From: an uncultured Lachnospiraceae bacterium
GTDB taxonomy: Bacteria > Bacillota > Clostridia > Lachnospirales > Lachnospiraceae
DNA length: 64,000 bases
Direction of reading: 5' to 3'
Assembly (NCBI GenBank): GCA_910578645.1
Contig: CAJTQI010000001.1
Coordinates: forward strand, 744,001 to 808,000
Under the pieces are notes generated by a model. It made no database searches and had not been told where the DNA came from. It saw nothing but the letters and a program-made list of their open reading frames with translations. The position numbers and the translations under genes are program-made. Below, piece by piece: positions 43,310 to 51,626 of this stretch. Each line of letters starts with the position of its first letter. The stretch's first letter is position 1.

Positions 43310-43475
43310 CAGATATGTGTGGCAGGTAGGTTTCTTACAGGTTACACTGAGCATAGGGAAAAGTCAATGTAAATCCGGCAATTTCCACAGCAGTGTTATA
43401 GTGCACGGGAATGAAAGACAAAGTGTCCACGGCATTAGACTGCTTGGGAATGAAGATTGCCGTTTTTGGTATGTC
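43310..43475 (+). promoter_or_regulatory. Cobalamin-riboswitch-like element, probably degenerate
   Basis: In order on the plus strand: GTGTGGCAGGT (43318), AGCATAGGGAA (43350), TGTAAATCC (43369), CCACAGCAGTGTTAT (43385), GTGTCCACGGC (43423) and TGCTTGGGAA (43441). The order and wording follow the cobalamin aptamer (GGCAGGT, AGGGAA, GTGAAAATCC, CCCGCCACTGT, …GGGAAG). Differences are AATG for the usual GGTG, and no proper 3' B12 box (AGTCAGGAGACCTGCC-like) after it. It lies 145 bp before the first gene of the ATP synthase operon. The rest of the gap (43476-43619) holds a small ACACAG/CTGTGT hairpin and a TATAAT at 43550. Confidence 0.5.
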
Positions 43476-43619
43476 ATGCATAGAAATTATACTGGACATA
43501 AGTGGCAGAAATGAGTATAATTTTACACAGAGGCTGTGTCTGCGTGATATATAATATGACGGTACAAAGGCGTAGCGCCGCTTTCAATATAAAGATTGAT
43601 TTTGGAGAAGGGAAAGGCT

Positions 43620-43895
43620 GTGAAATATAATAGGAATGTCTATCAGGCGCTTATGATGATTAGTCAGTTCGGTATTAACATGCTTGTTCCTATTTTTATT
43701 TGTTCTTTTGTCGGAATGTTCTTTGATTGGCGGTTTGGGACTTCATTTTGGACGGTCGTATTGTTTTTTTGCGGTGCCCTTGCGGGGTTTACAAACGTGT
43801 TCAGGTTTGCGAAGAAAATATATGAGACACCGGCAGTAACACGCAGACGCAGGCCGAAAGAGCACAGCGGCGGGGAGGAAGATAAACAGGTATGA
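43620..43895 (+). CDS. AtpZ/AtpI-like membrane protein of the ATP synthase operon
   Basis: A 91-aa protein with two transmembrane helices (ISQFGINMLVPIFICSFVGMFF region and FWTVVLFFCGALAGFTNVF) and a basic C-terminal tail (RRRRPKEH). This two-helix layout is that of the AtpZ (F0F1-ATPase subunit, putative cation channel) family, which assists c-ring assembly or ion supply. The start is GTG 43620 behind GGGAAAGGC; a TTG at 43596 overlaps the ribosome binding site. The next gene begins inside its stop codon region (4-bp overlap). Confidence 0.8.
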   Translation: MKYNRNVYQALMMISQFGINMLVPIFICSFVGMFFDWRFGTSFWTVVLFFCGALAGFTNVFRFAKKIYETPAVTRRRRPKEHSGGEEDKQV

Positions 43896-44281
43896 GGAAG
43901 AAAATCGACCCTACATTGTTTGAGTTGTGCCTGGGAATCTTCCTATATGGCATCATCTTTCAGGTTGTGCTGCTATTTTTTTCAAGGGAAATATCTTACA
44001 GCCTGGGACTATGGATTGGGGTAGTGCTTGCGGCCGCGGGTGCCGTCCATATGTGGTGGTCTATAGATAAGGGAATGGAGCAGGCTGCGAAGCAGGCTGC
44101 GAAGACAGTCGGGACGAATAACCTAATCCGGTATTTGATATTGGTTGTCGTCATGTTTGTGTTGGTCTACACAGATTTTGCGAATCCTATTTTTATGTTT
44201 TGCGGTTATATGGGAATGAAGATATCGGCATATTTAAATCCCTGGCTGCATAAAGTCAGTGACAGGATATTTAGAATATAG
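43892..44281 (+). CDS. atpI: ATP synthase subunit I
   Basis: A 129-aa protein with four predicted transmembrane helices and the pattern of the ATP_synt_I family (LCLGIFLYGIIFQVVLLFF; GLWIGVVLAAAGAVHMW; LIRYLILVVVMFVLVY; FCGYMGMKISAYLNP). AtpI helps assemble the c-ring, notably in Na+-dependent synthases. It overlaps the preceding gene by 4 bp and is followed by atpB after 63 bp. Confidence 0.85.
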   Translation: MRKKIDPTLFELCLGIFLYGIIFQVVLLFFSREISYSLGLWIGVVLAAAGAVHMWWSIDKGMEQAAKQAAKTVGTNNLIRYLILVVVMFVLVYTDFANPIFMFCGYMGMKISAYLNPWLHKVSDRIFRI

Positions 44282-44344
44282 TTGCAGCCAGGCCTGTGGC
44301 CGTGCTGTTGCAAATATAGCATAATAAGATGAGGAGGTGAAAGT

Positions 44345-45064
44345 ATGGGACAGGGAATTCTTCTATCTGCAGGCGCTGATATTGATTTTATGATTCACGG
44401 CGTTTTTTCCTACGAGCTGTTTGGTCAGACCGTGTGGATTACGACTACGCACGTATGTGTGTTGATTGTTATGCTTGTGATTATCGGCTTCTGTATTGCG
44501 GCAAACCGCGCCGTCAAACACGCAACGGACGTTCCGGGTACTTTCCAGAATATTGCAGAGCTTGTTGTGGAGATGTTAGACAATATGATTGGCGGAGTTA
44601 TGGGCAAGTTTAGCCCGAAATTCCGAAATTATATCGGCACCATCTTTATTTTTATTTTGCTCAGCAATATTTCGGGCCTGTTCGGTCTGCGGCCGCCCAC
44701 GGCGGATTATGGCGTGACGTTCGCAATGGGTATTATGACGTTTACGTTAATTCATTTTAACAAATTTAAGCACCAGAAGGTAAAGGGAGTCATCGCAGGA
44801 TTATGCGACCCCTGGCCGATTTGGGCGCCGATTAACGTAATCGGTGATGTGGCCGTTCCGGTTTCATTGTCGTTGCGTTTGTTTGCGAATGTCTTATCCG
44901 GCACTGTTATGACGGCGCTCGTATATGGGTTGTTGTCTAAGATTGCAGTAGTCTGGCCGGCGGCATTGCATGTGTATTTCGATTTGTTCTCCGGGGCAAT
45001 CCAGACTTACGTTTTCTGTATGTTGACTATGACATACATTACGGATGCCTGCACCACAGAGTAG
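44345..45064 (+). CDS. atpB: ATP synthase subunit a
   Basis: The 239-aa membrane stator subunit of F0 that forms the ion half-channels with the c-ring. Five to six helices are predicted. The essential arginine lies in SLSLRLFANVLSGTVM, the conserved segment of the fifth helix, and the last helix contains QTYVFCMLTMTYI. ATG follows GAGGAGGTG. First of the eight structural genes in the order atpBEFHAGDC. Confidence 0.95.
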   Translation: MGQGILLSAGADIDFMIHGVFSYELFGQTVWITTTHVCVLIVMLVIIGFCIAANRAVKHATDVPGTFQNIAELVVEMLDNMIGGVMGKFSPKFRNYIGTIFIFILLSNISGLFGLRPPTADYGVTFAMGIMTFTLIHFNKFKHQKVKGVIAGLCDPWPIWAPINVIGDVAVPVSLSLRLFANVLSGTVMTALVYGLLSKIAVVWPAALHVYFDLFSGAIQTYVFCMLTMTYITDACTTE

Positions 45065-45153
45065 CGGGTATTTCAGTTGATTTAGTACAGTAAGTATTAC
45101 CATTTTTAATTTTTATTAAAATTTTTATAAGACTAATTAAGGAGGAAATAAAA

Positions 45154-45411
45154 ATGGGAGAATTTAACACAAACTTTATTTTGGGATGTTCGGCAATTGG
45201 CGCGGGTCTTGCGGTTATCGCAGGTATTGGACCTGGTGTTGGTCAGGGTATCGCGGCAGGTCATGCTGCTGCTGCTGTCGGCAGAAATCCGGGCGCTAAG
45301 TCAGATGTTACTTCTACGATGCTCTTAGGCCAGGCCGTTGCAGAGACGACAGGTTTGTATGGTTTGCTCATTGCAATGTTGCTCTTGTTCGTAAAACCTT
45401 TGGTACCGTAA
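45154..45411 (+). CDS. atpE: ATP synthase subunit c with Na+-site residues
   Basis: An 85-aa two-helix proteolipid that forms the rotor ring. The residues that bind Na+ in Ilyobacter and Acetobacterium are present: Gln31 (PGVGQG), Val62, Glu64, Thr65, Thr66 and Tyr69 (QAVAETTGLYG). This indicates a sodium-coupled enzyme. ATG 45154 follows TTAAGGAGG and a 60-nt U/A-rich leader, the kind of strong translation start that lets atpE be made in excess over its neighbours. Length is typical. Confidence 0.95.
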   Translation: MGEFNTNFILGCSAIGAGLAVIAGIGPGVGQGIAAGHAAAAVGRNPGAKSDVTSTMLLGQAVAETTGLYGLLIAMLLLFVKPLVP

Positions 45412-45510
45412 CAAGACATGAAGTTATAAGGAGGCCGTAAAACGCCGCCTAAGTATAACTTTGTTGTGTTTGAGGTATTGAAAAGTATGTGAAGAAAGGA
45501 GGACAAGGGC

Positions 45511-46071
45511 TTGAATACATTAGCAACACGGATGGTGCTTGCATCCGCCGAGATGGAGCCGAGGCTTTTTGACTTGGATTTACAGTTGATTGCAGATTCC
45601 GTCCTGATGATTATTGCTGTATTTACACTATTCCTGGTTGCATCTTATTTCCTGTTCAATCCTGTAAGGAACATGATGCAGAGCAGGCTGGACAGGATTA
45701 AAGGTGAGCTTGACAATGCGGCGGCGGATATGGAACGTGCGAAAGCATTGAAGGAAGAGTATGAGGCTAAGCTGAAAGATATCAATAAGGAAGCAGAGAC
45801 AATCCTTGGGGAAGCGAGAAAGAAGGCGCTTGCCAATGAAAATAAGATTGTGTCGGATGCGAAGGAAGAAGCAGCGCGAATTATTGAGAGGGCTGGCGTG
45901 GAAGCAGAGTTGGAGAAGAAGAAAGCTGCCGACGAAGTGAAGCGCGAGATGGTAGTTTTGGCATCCCTGATGGCAGGTAAAGTTGTGAACGCGGCGATTG
46001 ACACGACCGTCCAAGACAGTTTGATTGAAGAAACGTTGAAAGAAATAGGTGAGGGCACATGGCTAAGCTAA
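45511..46071 (+). CDS. atpF: ATP synthase subunit b
   Basis: The 186-aa peripheral-stalk subunit: one N-terminal transmembrane helix (SVLMIIAVFTLFLVASYFLF) and a long charged helix (SRLDRIKGELDNAAADMERA…). The start is TTG 45511, 8 nt after AAGGAGG; ATG 45532 is an alternative that would remove seven residues. The 3' end overlaps atpH by 13 bp, so the two stalk subunits are translationally coupled. Confidence 0.94.
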   Translation: MNTLATRMVLASAEMEPRLFDLDLQLIADSVLMIIAVFTLFLVASYFLFNPVRNMMQSRLDRIKGELDNAAADMERAKALKEEYEAKLKDINKEAETILGEARKKALANENKIVSDAKEEAARIIERAGVEAELEKKKAADEVKREMVVLASLMAGKVVNAAIDTTVQDSLIEETLKEIGEGTWLS

Positions 46072-46604
46072 TTTCAAAAACATACGGCGATGCATTATTT
46101 GAGCTTGCGGTAGAGGAAGGCAAAATAGACGTATTGTTGGAAGAAACAAGACAGCTTCAGAAAGTGCTTTCTGAAAACATAGAGTTTGGCAGACTGATGA
46201 ATCATCCTAAGATTATCAAGGAAGAGAAGATTCAGGTTGCAAAGAACGTTTTTGAGGGTAGGATATCTGATGAACTGTTAGGGCTTTTGACAATCGTAAT
46301 CGCAAAAGACCGTTATAAAGATATTGATACGATTCTCGATTATTTTATCGGTGAAGTGAAGAAATACCAGGGAATCGGTATTGCGACGGTAACGACTGCG
46401 GTTCCTCTTAAAGAGGCTCAGTGTAAAAAAATAGAACAAAAGCTGCTAGATACGACAGAGTATACGGAAATGGAGATGCACTATAATCTGGATGCATCAC
46501 TGATTGGCGGTATGATGATACGTATCGGCGACAGAGTGGTAGACAGCAGTATCAAAACAAAATTAAATGAACTGCAAAAAGAGCTGTTAAAGGTTCAAAT
46601 CTAG
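46059..46604 (+). CDS. atpH: ATP synthase subunit delta
   Basis: The 181-aa OSCP/delta family protein that links the peripheral stalk to the F1 head. It starts ISKTYGDALFELAVEEGK and ends DASLIGGMMIRIGDRVVDSSIKTKLNEL, both hallmark blocks. It overlaps atpF by 13 bp and is followed by atpA after 31 bp. Confidence 0.95.
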   Translation: MAKLISKTYGDALFELAVEEGKIDVLLEETRQLQKVLSENIEFGRLMNHPKIIKEEKIQVAKNVFEGRISDELLGLLTIVIAKDRYKDIDTILDYFIGEVKKYQGIGIATVTTAVPLKEAQCKKIEQKLLDTTEYTEMEMHYNLDASLIGGMMIRIGDRVVDSSIKTKLNELQKELLKVQI

Positions 46605-46635
46605 GAAAATTATAGAAGAAAGGTGCGTATGATCC

Positions 46636-48141
46636 ATGAATTTAAGACCAGAAGAGATTAGTTCAGTCATTAAGGATCAAATCAAGAGATATGCTTCAGA
46701 CCTGGAAGTGTCCGACGTAGGCACGGTTATACAGGTAGCTGACGGTATTGCTCGTGTGCACGGACTTGAGAATGCTATGCAGGGAGAGCTGCTTGAGTTC
46801 CCTGGTGAAGTATACGGTATGGTACTTAACTTAGAGGAAGATAATGTAGGTGCGGTTCTGTTAGGGAGCCAGCACAACATTAATGAAGGCGATATCGTAA
46901 AGACTACGGGACGCGTGGTAGAAGTTCCTGTGGGCGACTGCATGCTCGGGCGTGTCGTAAGTGCCCTGGGGCAGCCTATTGACGGCAAGGGTCCGATTCA
47001 GACTGATAAATATCGTAAGATTGAGAGAGTAGCGTCAGGTGTTATCACGAGGAAATCCGTAGATACACCTTTACAGACAGGTATTAAGGCAATTGATTCC
47101 ATGGTTCCGATTGGAAGGGGCCAACGTGAGCTGATTATCGGCGACAGACAGACAGGTAAGACAGCGATTGCTATTGATACGATTATTAACCAGAAGGGCC
47201 AGGGTGTGAAATGTATCTATGTTGCCATAGGACAGAAGGCATCCACAGTTGCCACAATTGTTAAGACTTTGACAGAGTATGGTGCGATGGCATATACCAC
47301 CGTAGTTGCAGCGACAGCCAGCGAGCTTGCACCGCTGCAGTACATTGCACCATATTCCGGTTGTGCGATTGGTGAGGAATGGATGGAGAAAGGCGAAGAT
47401 GTTCTTGTCGTATATGACGACTTGAGTAAGCATGCGGCTGCATACCGTACGCTCTCCTTGCTGCTTAAGAGACCGCCGGGACGTGAGGCATATCCTGGTG
47501 ACGTATTCTATCTGCATTCCAGGCTTCTTGAGCGTGCAGCCAGGATGAGTGAGGAATACGGCGGCGGTTCACTGACGGCATTGCCTATTATCGAGACACA
47601 AGCGGGCGACGTGTCTGCATACATTCCGACGAACGTAATTTCTATCACCGACGGACAGATATATCTGGAGACGGAGATGTTTAATTCCGGTTTCAGACCG
47701 GCCGTCAATGCCGGACTTTCCGTATCCCGTGTAGGAGGGGCAGCGCAGATTAAGGCGATGAAGAAGATTGCGGCGCCAATCCGTACGGAACTTGCACAGT
47801 ACCGTGAGTTGGCAGCATTTTCGCAGTTTGGTTCGGAACTGGATGCCGATACCAAGGAGAAGCTTGCACAAGGTGAACGAATTAAGGAAGTCTTAAAGCA
47901 GCCACAGTACCAGCCAATGCCGGTACAGTACCAGGTTATCATAATTTTTGTGGTAACAAATAAATATCTGTTAGATGTTGCGGTTGATGATATCACCAGG
48001 TTTGAGAAAGAATTCTTTGAATTTCTGGATACCAAGTATCCTGAGGTGCCCGGTGCAATCGCGCAGAACAAAGAGATTTCTGAGGAGACAGACGGAAAAC
48101 TCAGGAAAGCTATTGAAGAATTTAAGGCGCAGTTTAAGTAG
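46636..48141 (+). CDS. atpA: ATP synthase subunit alpha
   Basis: The 501-aa non-catalytic nucleotide-binding subunit of F1. Walker A GDRQTGKTAIAID (about residues 170-182), the arginine finger region (NSGFRPAVNAGLSVSRVGG) and the C-terminal helical domain are all intact. ATG follows AAAGGTGCGTATGATCC. Central gene of the operon. Confidence 0.97.
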   Translation: MNLRPEEISSVIKDQIKRYASDLEVSDVGTVIQVADGIARVHGLENAMQGELLEFPGEVYGMVLNLEEDNVGAVLLGSQHNINEGDIVKTTGRVVEVPVGDCMLGRVVSALGQPIDGKGPIQTDKYRKIERVASGVITRKSVDTPLQTGIKAIDSMVPIGRGQRELIIGDRQTGKTAIAIDTIINQKGQGVKCIYVAIGQKASTVATIVKTLTEYGAMAYTTVVAATASELAPLQYIAPYSGCAIGEEWMEKGEDVLVVYDDLSKHAAAYRTLSLLLKRPPGREAYPGDVFYLHSRLLERAARMSEEYGGGSLTALPIIETQAGDVSAYIPTNVISITDGQIYLETEMFNSGFRPAVNAGLSVSRVGGAAQIKAMKKIAAPIRTELAQYRELAAFSQFGSELDADTKEKLAQGERIKEVLKQPQYQPMPVQYQVIIIFVVTNKYLLDVAVDDITRFEKEFFEFLDTKYPEVPGAIAQNKEISEETDGKLRKAIEEFKAQFK

Positions 48142-48183
48142 ATGCATGGGGATTAAGTAAGATAGAAAGAAGAAGGTGACGCT

Positions 48184-49047
48184 ATGGCCTCAATGAGAGA
48201 CATTAAAAGGCGTAAAGGCAGTATACAGAGTACTCAGCAGATTACGAAAGCCATGAAACTTGTTTCTACCGTTAAACTGCAAAGGGCAAAACAACGCGCG
48301 GAGCAGTCCAAAGCATATTTCAATTGTATGTATGAGACAGTGACTTCTATGCTCGCCAAGTGCGGTAACTTAAACCATCCTTATCTGAGAGCCGGGCAGT
48401 CCGGAAAGAAAGCGGTTATCGTGATTACTTCCAACAGGGGCCTGGCAGGAGGATATAATTCTAATGTCGTTAAATTGGTTACCAAGGGTGATTTTAAGAA
48501 GGATGATGTATCGGTCTATGCAATCGGAAAGAAAGGCAAGGATGCGCTGCAGCGTTATGGATATCATATCATGGAAGAAAATTCGGATATCATAGAAGAG
48601 CCGTCCTACGTGGATGCTATGGCAATCAGCAGGAAACTGTTGGCGCTCTATGCGACGGGTGAAATCAGCGAGATTTATCTTGCATATACAAGATTTAAAA
48701 ACACCGTGGTACATGAGCCCACATTGTTAAAACTCCTTCCGGTCGCAGCTTCGACGGATAAGGGAGCAGCGCAGGATACGGACAGCAAGGCGATGATGAA
48801 TTTCGAGCCGGAGGATGAGGAAGCGCTTGAAATGATTATCCCCAAGTATGTTACCAGCTTGATTTATGGAGGGCTGGTGGAGGCTGTTGCCAGTGAGAAC
48901 GGCGCGAGGATGCAGGCTATGGATTCCGCAACGAGCAATGCTGAGGAAATGATAGACCATTTGTCACTGATGTACAACAGGGCACGTCAGGGGTCTATTA
49001 CGCAGGAATTAACAGAAATTATTGCAGGCGCGAATGCTATTTCGTAG
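48184..49047 (+). CDS. atpG: ATP synthase subunit gamma
   Basis: The 287-aa rotor shaft of F1. N-terminal ASMRDIKRRKGSIQSTQQIT and C-terminal MDSATSNAEEMIDHLSLMYNRARQGSITQELTEI are the two coiled helices of the shaft. The SNRGLAGGYNSN block marks the globular part. ATG follows AAGAAGGTGACGCT. Confidence 0.96.
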   Translation: MASMRDIKRRKGSIQSTQQITKAMKLVSTVKLQRAKQRAEQSKAYFNCMYETVTSMLAKCGNLNHPYLRAGQSGKKAVIVITSNRGLAGGYNSNVVKLVTKGDFKKDDVSVYAIGKKGKDALQRYGYHIMEENSDIIEEPSYVDAMAISRKLLALYATGEISEIYLAYTRFKNTVVHEPTLLKLLPVAASTDKGAAQDTDSKAMMNFEPEDEEALEMIIPKYVTSLIYGGLVEAVASENGARMQAMDSATSNAEEMIDHLSLMYNRARQGSITQELTEIIAGANAIS

Positions 49048-49089
49048 CAATCGCACATAAGAAATAAACATGAGTGAAAGGGAAAAGAG

Positions 49090-50493
49090 ATGGCAGAAGT
49101 AAAGACAAGTGAAAATCTTGGGAAAATCACTCAGATTATTGGTGCCGTACTGGATATAAAATTTTCGGCAGGAAGTCTGCCGGAAATTAATGATGCAATC
49201 AGGATTCCACTCAAAGGGGATGGGGAACTGGTTGTCGAAGTTGCGCAGCATCTGGGTGATGATACCGTTAGATGTATCTCCATGGGTTCCACTGACGGAC
49301 TCGTAAGAGGGATGGATGCGATTGCAACTGGTGCCCCCATTACGGTTCCGGTAGGTGAGAATACGTTGGGACGTATCTTTAACGTTCTGGGCGAGCCGAT
49401 TGATAACAAACCGGCTCCCACCAATGTGGGTCATGAGCCGATTCACAGACCGGCTCCGGCGTTTGAAGAGCAGTCTACTGCTACAGAACTTTTGGAGACG
49501 GGAATTAAGGTTGTTGACCTGTTATGTCCATACCAGAAGGGTGGTAAGATTGGTCTGTTCGGTGGCGCCGGAGTAGGCAAGACAGTATTGATTCAGGAAT
49601 TGATTCGTAATATTGCGACAGAGCACAGCGGATATTCCGTATTTACAGGTGTAGGAGAGCGTACAAGGGAAGGTAACGACCTGTATCATGAGATGGAAGA
49701 ATCCGGAGTTATCGATAAGACGACGATGGTGTTCGGACAGATGAATGAGCCGCCGGGAGCCAGAATGAGAGTTGGCCTGACCGGACTTACGATGGCGGAA
49801 TATTTCCGTGACAAGGGCGGTAAGGACGTATTGTTATTCATTGACAATATTTTCCGTTTTACACAGGCAGGTTCCGAGGTGTCCGCACTTCTTGGACGTA
49901 TGCCTTCGGCCGTTGGTTATCAGCCTACATTGCAGACGGAGATGGGTGCTTTGCAGGAACGTATTACTTCGACTAAGAGCGGTTCCATCACTTCTGTTCA
50001 GGCAGTTTACGTGCCGGCGGACGACTTGACTGACCCGGCTCCGGCGACAACATTTGCCCATTTGGATGCTACTACGACACTTTCACGTTCTATTGTGGAG
50101 CTAGGTATATATCCGGCGGTTGACCCGCTTGAGTCTACGTCAAGAATCCTTGACCCGAGGATTGTCGGACAGGAGCATTATGAAGTTGCCAGAGGTGTCC
50201 AGGAGATTTTGCAGAAATATAAGGAACTGCAGGATATCATCGCCATTCTTGGTATGGATGAGCTTTCTGAAGAAGATAAGTTAGTAGTTTCCCGTGCAAG
50301 GAAAGTACAAAGATTCCTGTCTCAGCCGTTCTTCGTTGCAGGACAGTTTACTGGTCTGGAAGGTAAATATGTTCCGATTACTGAGACAATCCGCGGTTTT
50401 AAGGAGATTCTGGAAGGTAAGCACGACGATATACCTGAGAGTTATTTCCTGAATGCAGGAAGCATTGATGATGTCATTGCACGCACAAAATAA
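49090..50493 (+). CDS. atpD: ATP synthase subunit beta
   Basis: The 467-aa catalytic subunit of F1. Walker A GGAGVGKTVLIQEL (about residues 155-168), catalytic glutamate in TGVGERTREGND, Walker B LLFIDNIFRFTQAGSEVSAL and the DELSEEDKL motif of the C-terminal lever are present. Complete and normal in length. Confidence 0.97.
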   Translation: MAEVKTSENLGKITQIIGAVLDIKFSAGSLPEINDAIRIPLKGDGELVVEVAQHLGDDTVRCISMGSTDGLVRGMDAIATGAPITVPVGENTLGRIFNVLGEPIDNKPAPTNVGHEPIHRPAPAFEEQSTATELLETGIKVVDLLCPYQKGGKIGLFGGAGVGKTVLIQELIRNIATEHSGYSVFTGVGERTREGNDLYHEMEESGVIDKTTMVFGQMNEPPGARMRVGLTGLTMAEYFRDKGGKDVLLFIDNIFRFTQAGSEVSALLGRMPSAVGYQPTLQTEMGALQERITSTKSGSITSVQAVYVPADDLTDPAPATTFAHLDATTTLSRSIVELGIYPAVDPLESTSRILDPRIVGQEHYEVARGVQEILQKYKELQDIIAILGMDELSEEDKLVVSRARKVQRFLSQPFFVAGQFTGLEGKYVPITETIRGFKEILEGKHDDIPESYFLNAGSIDDVIARTK

Positions 50494-50601
50494 GAAGGCA
50501 GAACATGAGGTTATACATAAGCTGTATAGAAACAGCTTGTGTATAACAAAACATGTTTCAAAGAATGCGGATAGATTGAGCGAGTAGAGAGCAGGTAGCA
50601 T

Positions 50602-51012
50602 ATGGCTGACGAAAACAGAAATTTTATTTTAAAGATTATTACACCGGACAGAGTTTTCTATGAGGAAGAAGTGTCTATGGTGGAGTTTAACACAGTAGAG
50701 GGAGAAGTCGGTATTTATAAAGACCACATTCCTATGACAATGATTATTGCCCCGGGGATTTTGACAATCACCAAGGGTGAAGAAGTAAAGGAAGCAGCAC
50801 TGCATGCAGGGTTTACAGAAGTTCTTCCGGATAAGGTTACGATTCTTGCTGAAATTGTGGAATGGCCGTCGGAGATTGATGTAGACCGTGCCGAAGAAGC
50901 CAAATCACGTGCCGAAGAGCGGATTAGGGAGCATGCACCCGGGACAGATATGAACAGGGCGGAGCTTGCCTTGAAACGTGCTGCGGCAAGAATCGAGACT
51001 GTGCGGAACTAA
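50602..51012 (+). CDS. atpC: ATP synthase subunit epsilon
   Basis: The 136-aa subunit with an N-terminal beta-sandwich (ILKIITPDRVFYEEEVSMVE; GEVGIYKDHIPM) and a C-terminal two-helix hairpin (RAEEAKSRAEERIRE…), which in other species inhibits ATP hydrolysis. About 110 bp separate it from atpD. Last gene of the operon, followed by a terminator. Confidence 0.95.
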   Translation: MADENRNFILKIITPDRVFYEEEVSMVEFNTVEGEVGIYKDHIPMTMIIAPGILTITKGEEVKEAALHAGFTEVLPDKVTILAEIVEWPSEIDVDRAEEAKSRAEERIREHAPGTDMNRAELALKRAAARIETVRN

Positions 51013-51075
51013 TAGAATGGATAGTTCATTGATATCTGTTGTATTAGCAATATGTGTAATTTAATAGACATGGTT

Positions 51076-51104
51076 GGGGCGGATATATCATCCGTCCCTT
51101 TTTA
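51076..51104 (+). terminator. Terminator of the ATP synthase operon
   Basis: Nine-base-pair stem GGGGCGGAT / ATCCGTCCC (51076-51084 / 51090-51098) with one G-T pair, followed by TTTTTA. Confidence 0.85.
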
Positions 51105-51214
51105 CCTTACAGGATAACATGTGTAATTTCAACTGTGTAATATATGCGCTATTGTGTCCTGGATTGGTGCTCTGCATATGATAAAATACAAAGATGCAGA
51201 TTTGGAGGATTATG

Positions 51215-51589
51215 ATGAACCAGTCCAGAATTTTGCCATTTTATATGGCGTATCCGCTCCCGATGTACTACCAACAGGAAGACAGTGTGACACGGGACTT
51301 AGAATATTTACAACAAATGTATCCGGCGGAGGCAAAGAAATACCAGAAAATCATTGACGAGACATTGGATAGAATTGATTATGAAGGCAGTATGATTTAT
51401 GATGAATATCCGGATAAATGGCAGATTTACAGATTGACGCAGATAATCACCGACAAGATAAAGAAATCGGATGAGGCACAATCACCGGATACCGATTGGG
51501 GGCGTACAACGGAGTTTGTACAGGTATTGCTGTCTTATGAAATCTACAAGAAGCGTCATTCAAACCGAAATGGAATCTTAAAATTTTAG
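51215..51589 (+). CDS. Small conserved protein of unknown function
   Basis: A 124-aa soluble protein beginning MNQSRILPFYMAYPLPMYYQ, with an aromatic/proline-rich start and a helical, charged remainder (DLEYLQQMYPAEAKKYQKII…). I recall similar starts in small hypothetical proteins of Lachnospiraceae, but no function. GGAGG (51204-51208) favours ATG 51215 over 51212. Located between the atp terminator and a methyltransferase gene. Confidence 0.75.
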   Translation: MNQSRILPFYMAYPLPMYYQQEDSVTRDLEYLQQMYPAEAKKYQKIIDETLDRIDYEGSMIYDEYPDKWQIYRLTQIITDKIKKSDEAQSPDTDWGRTTEFVQVLLSYEIYKKRHSNRNGILKF

Positions 51590-51626
51590 TTGTGGTTTTA
51601 TGCCGGGCTTATTAAAATAGAAACGT

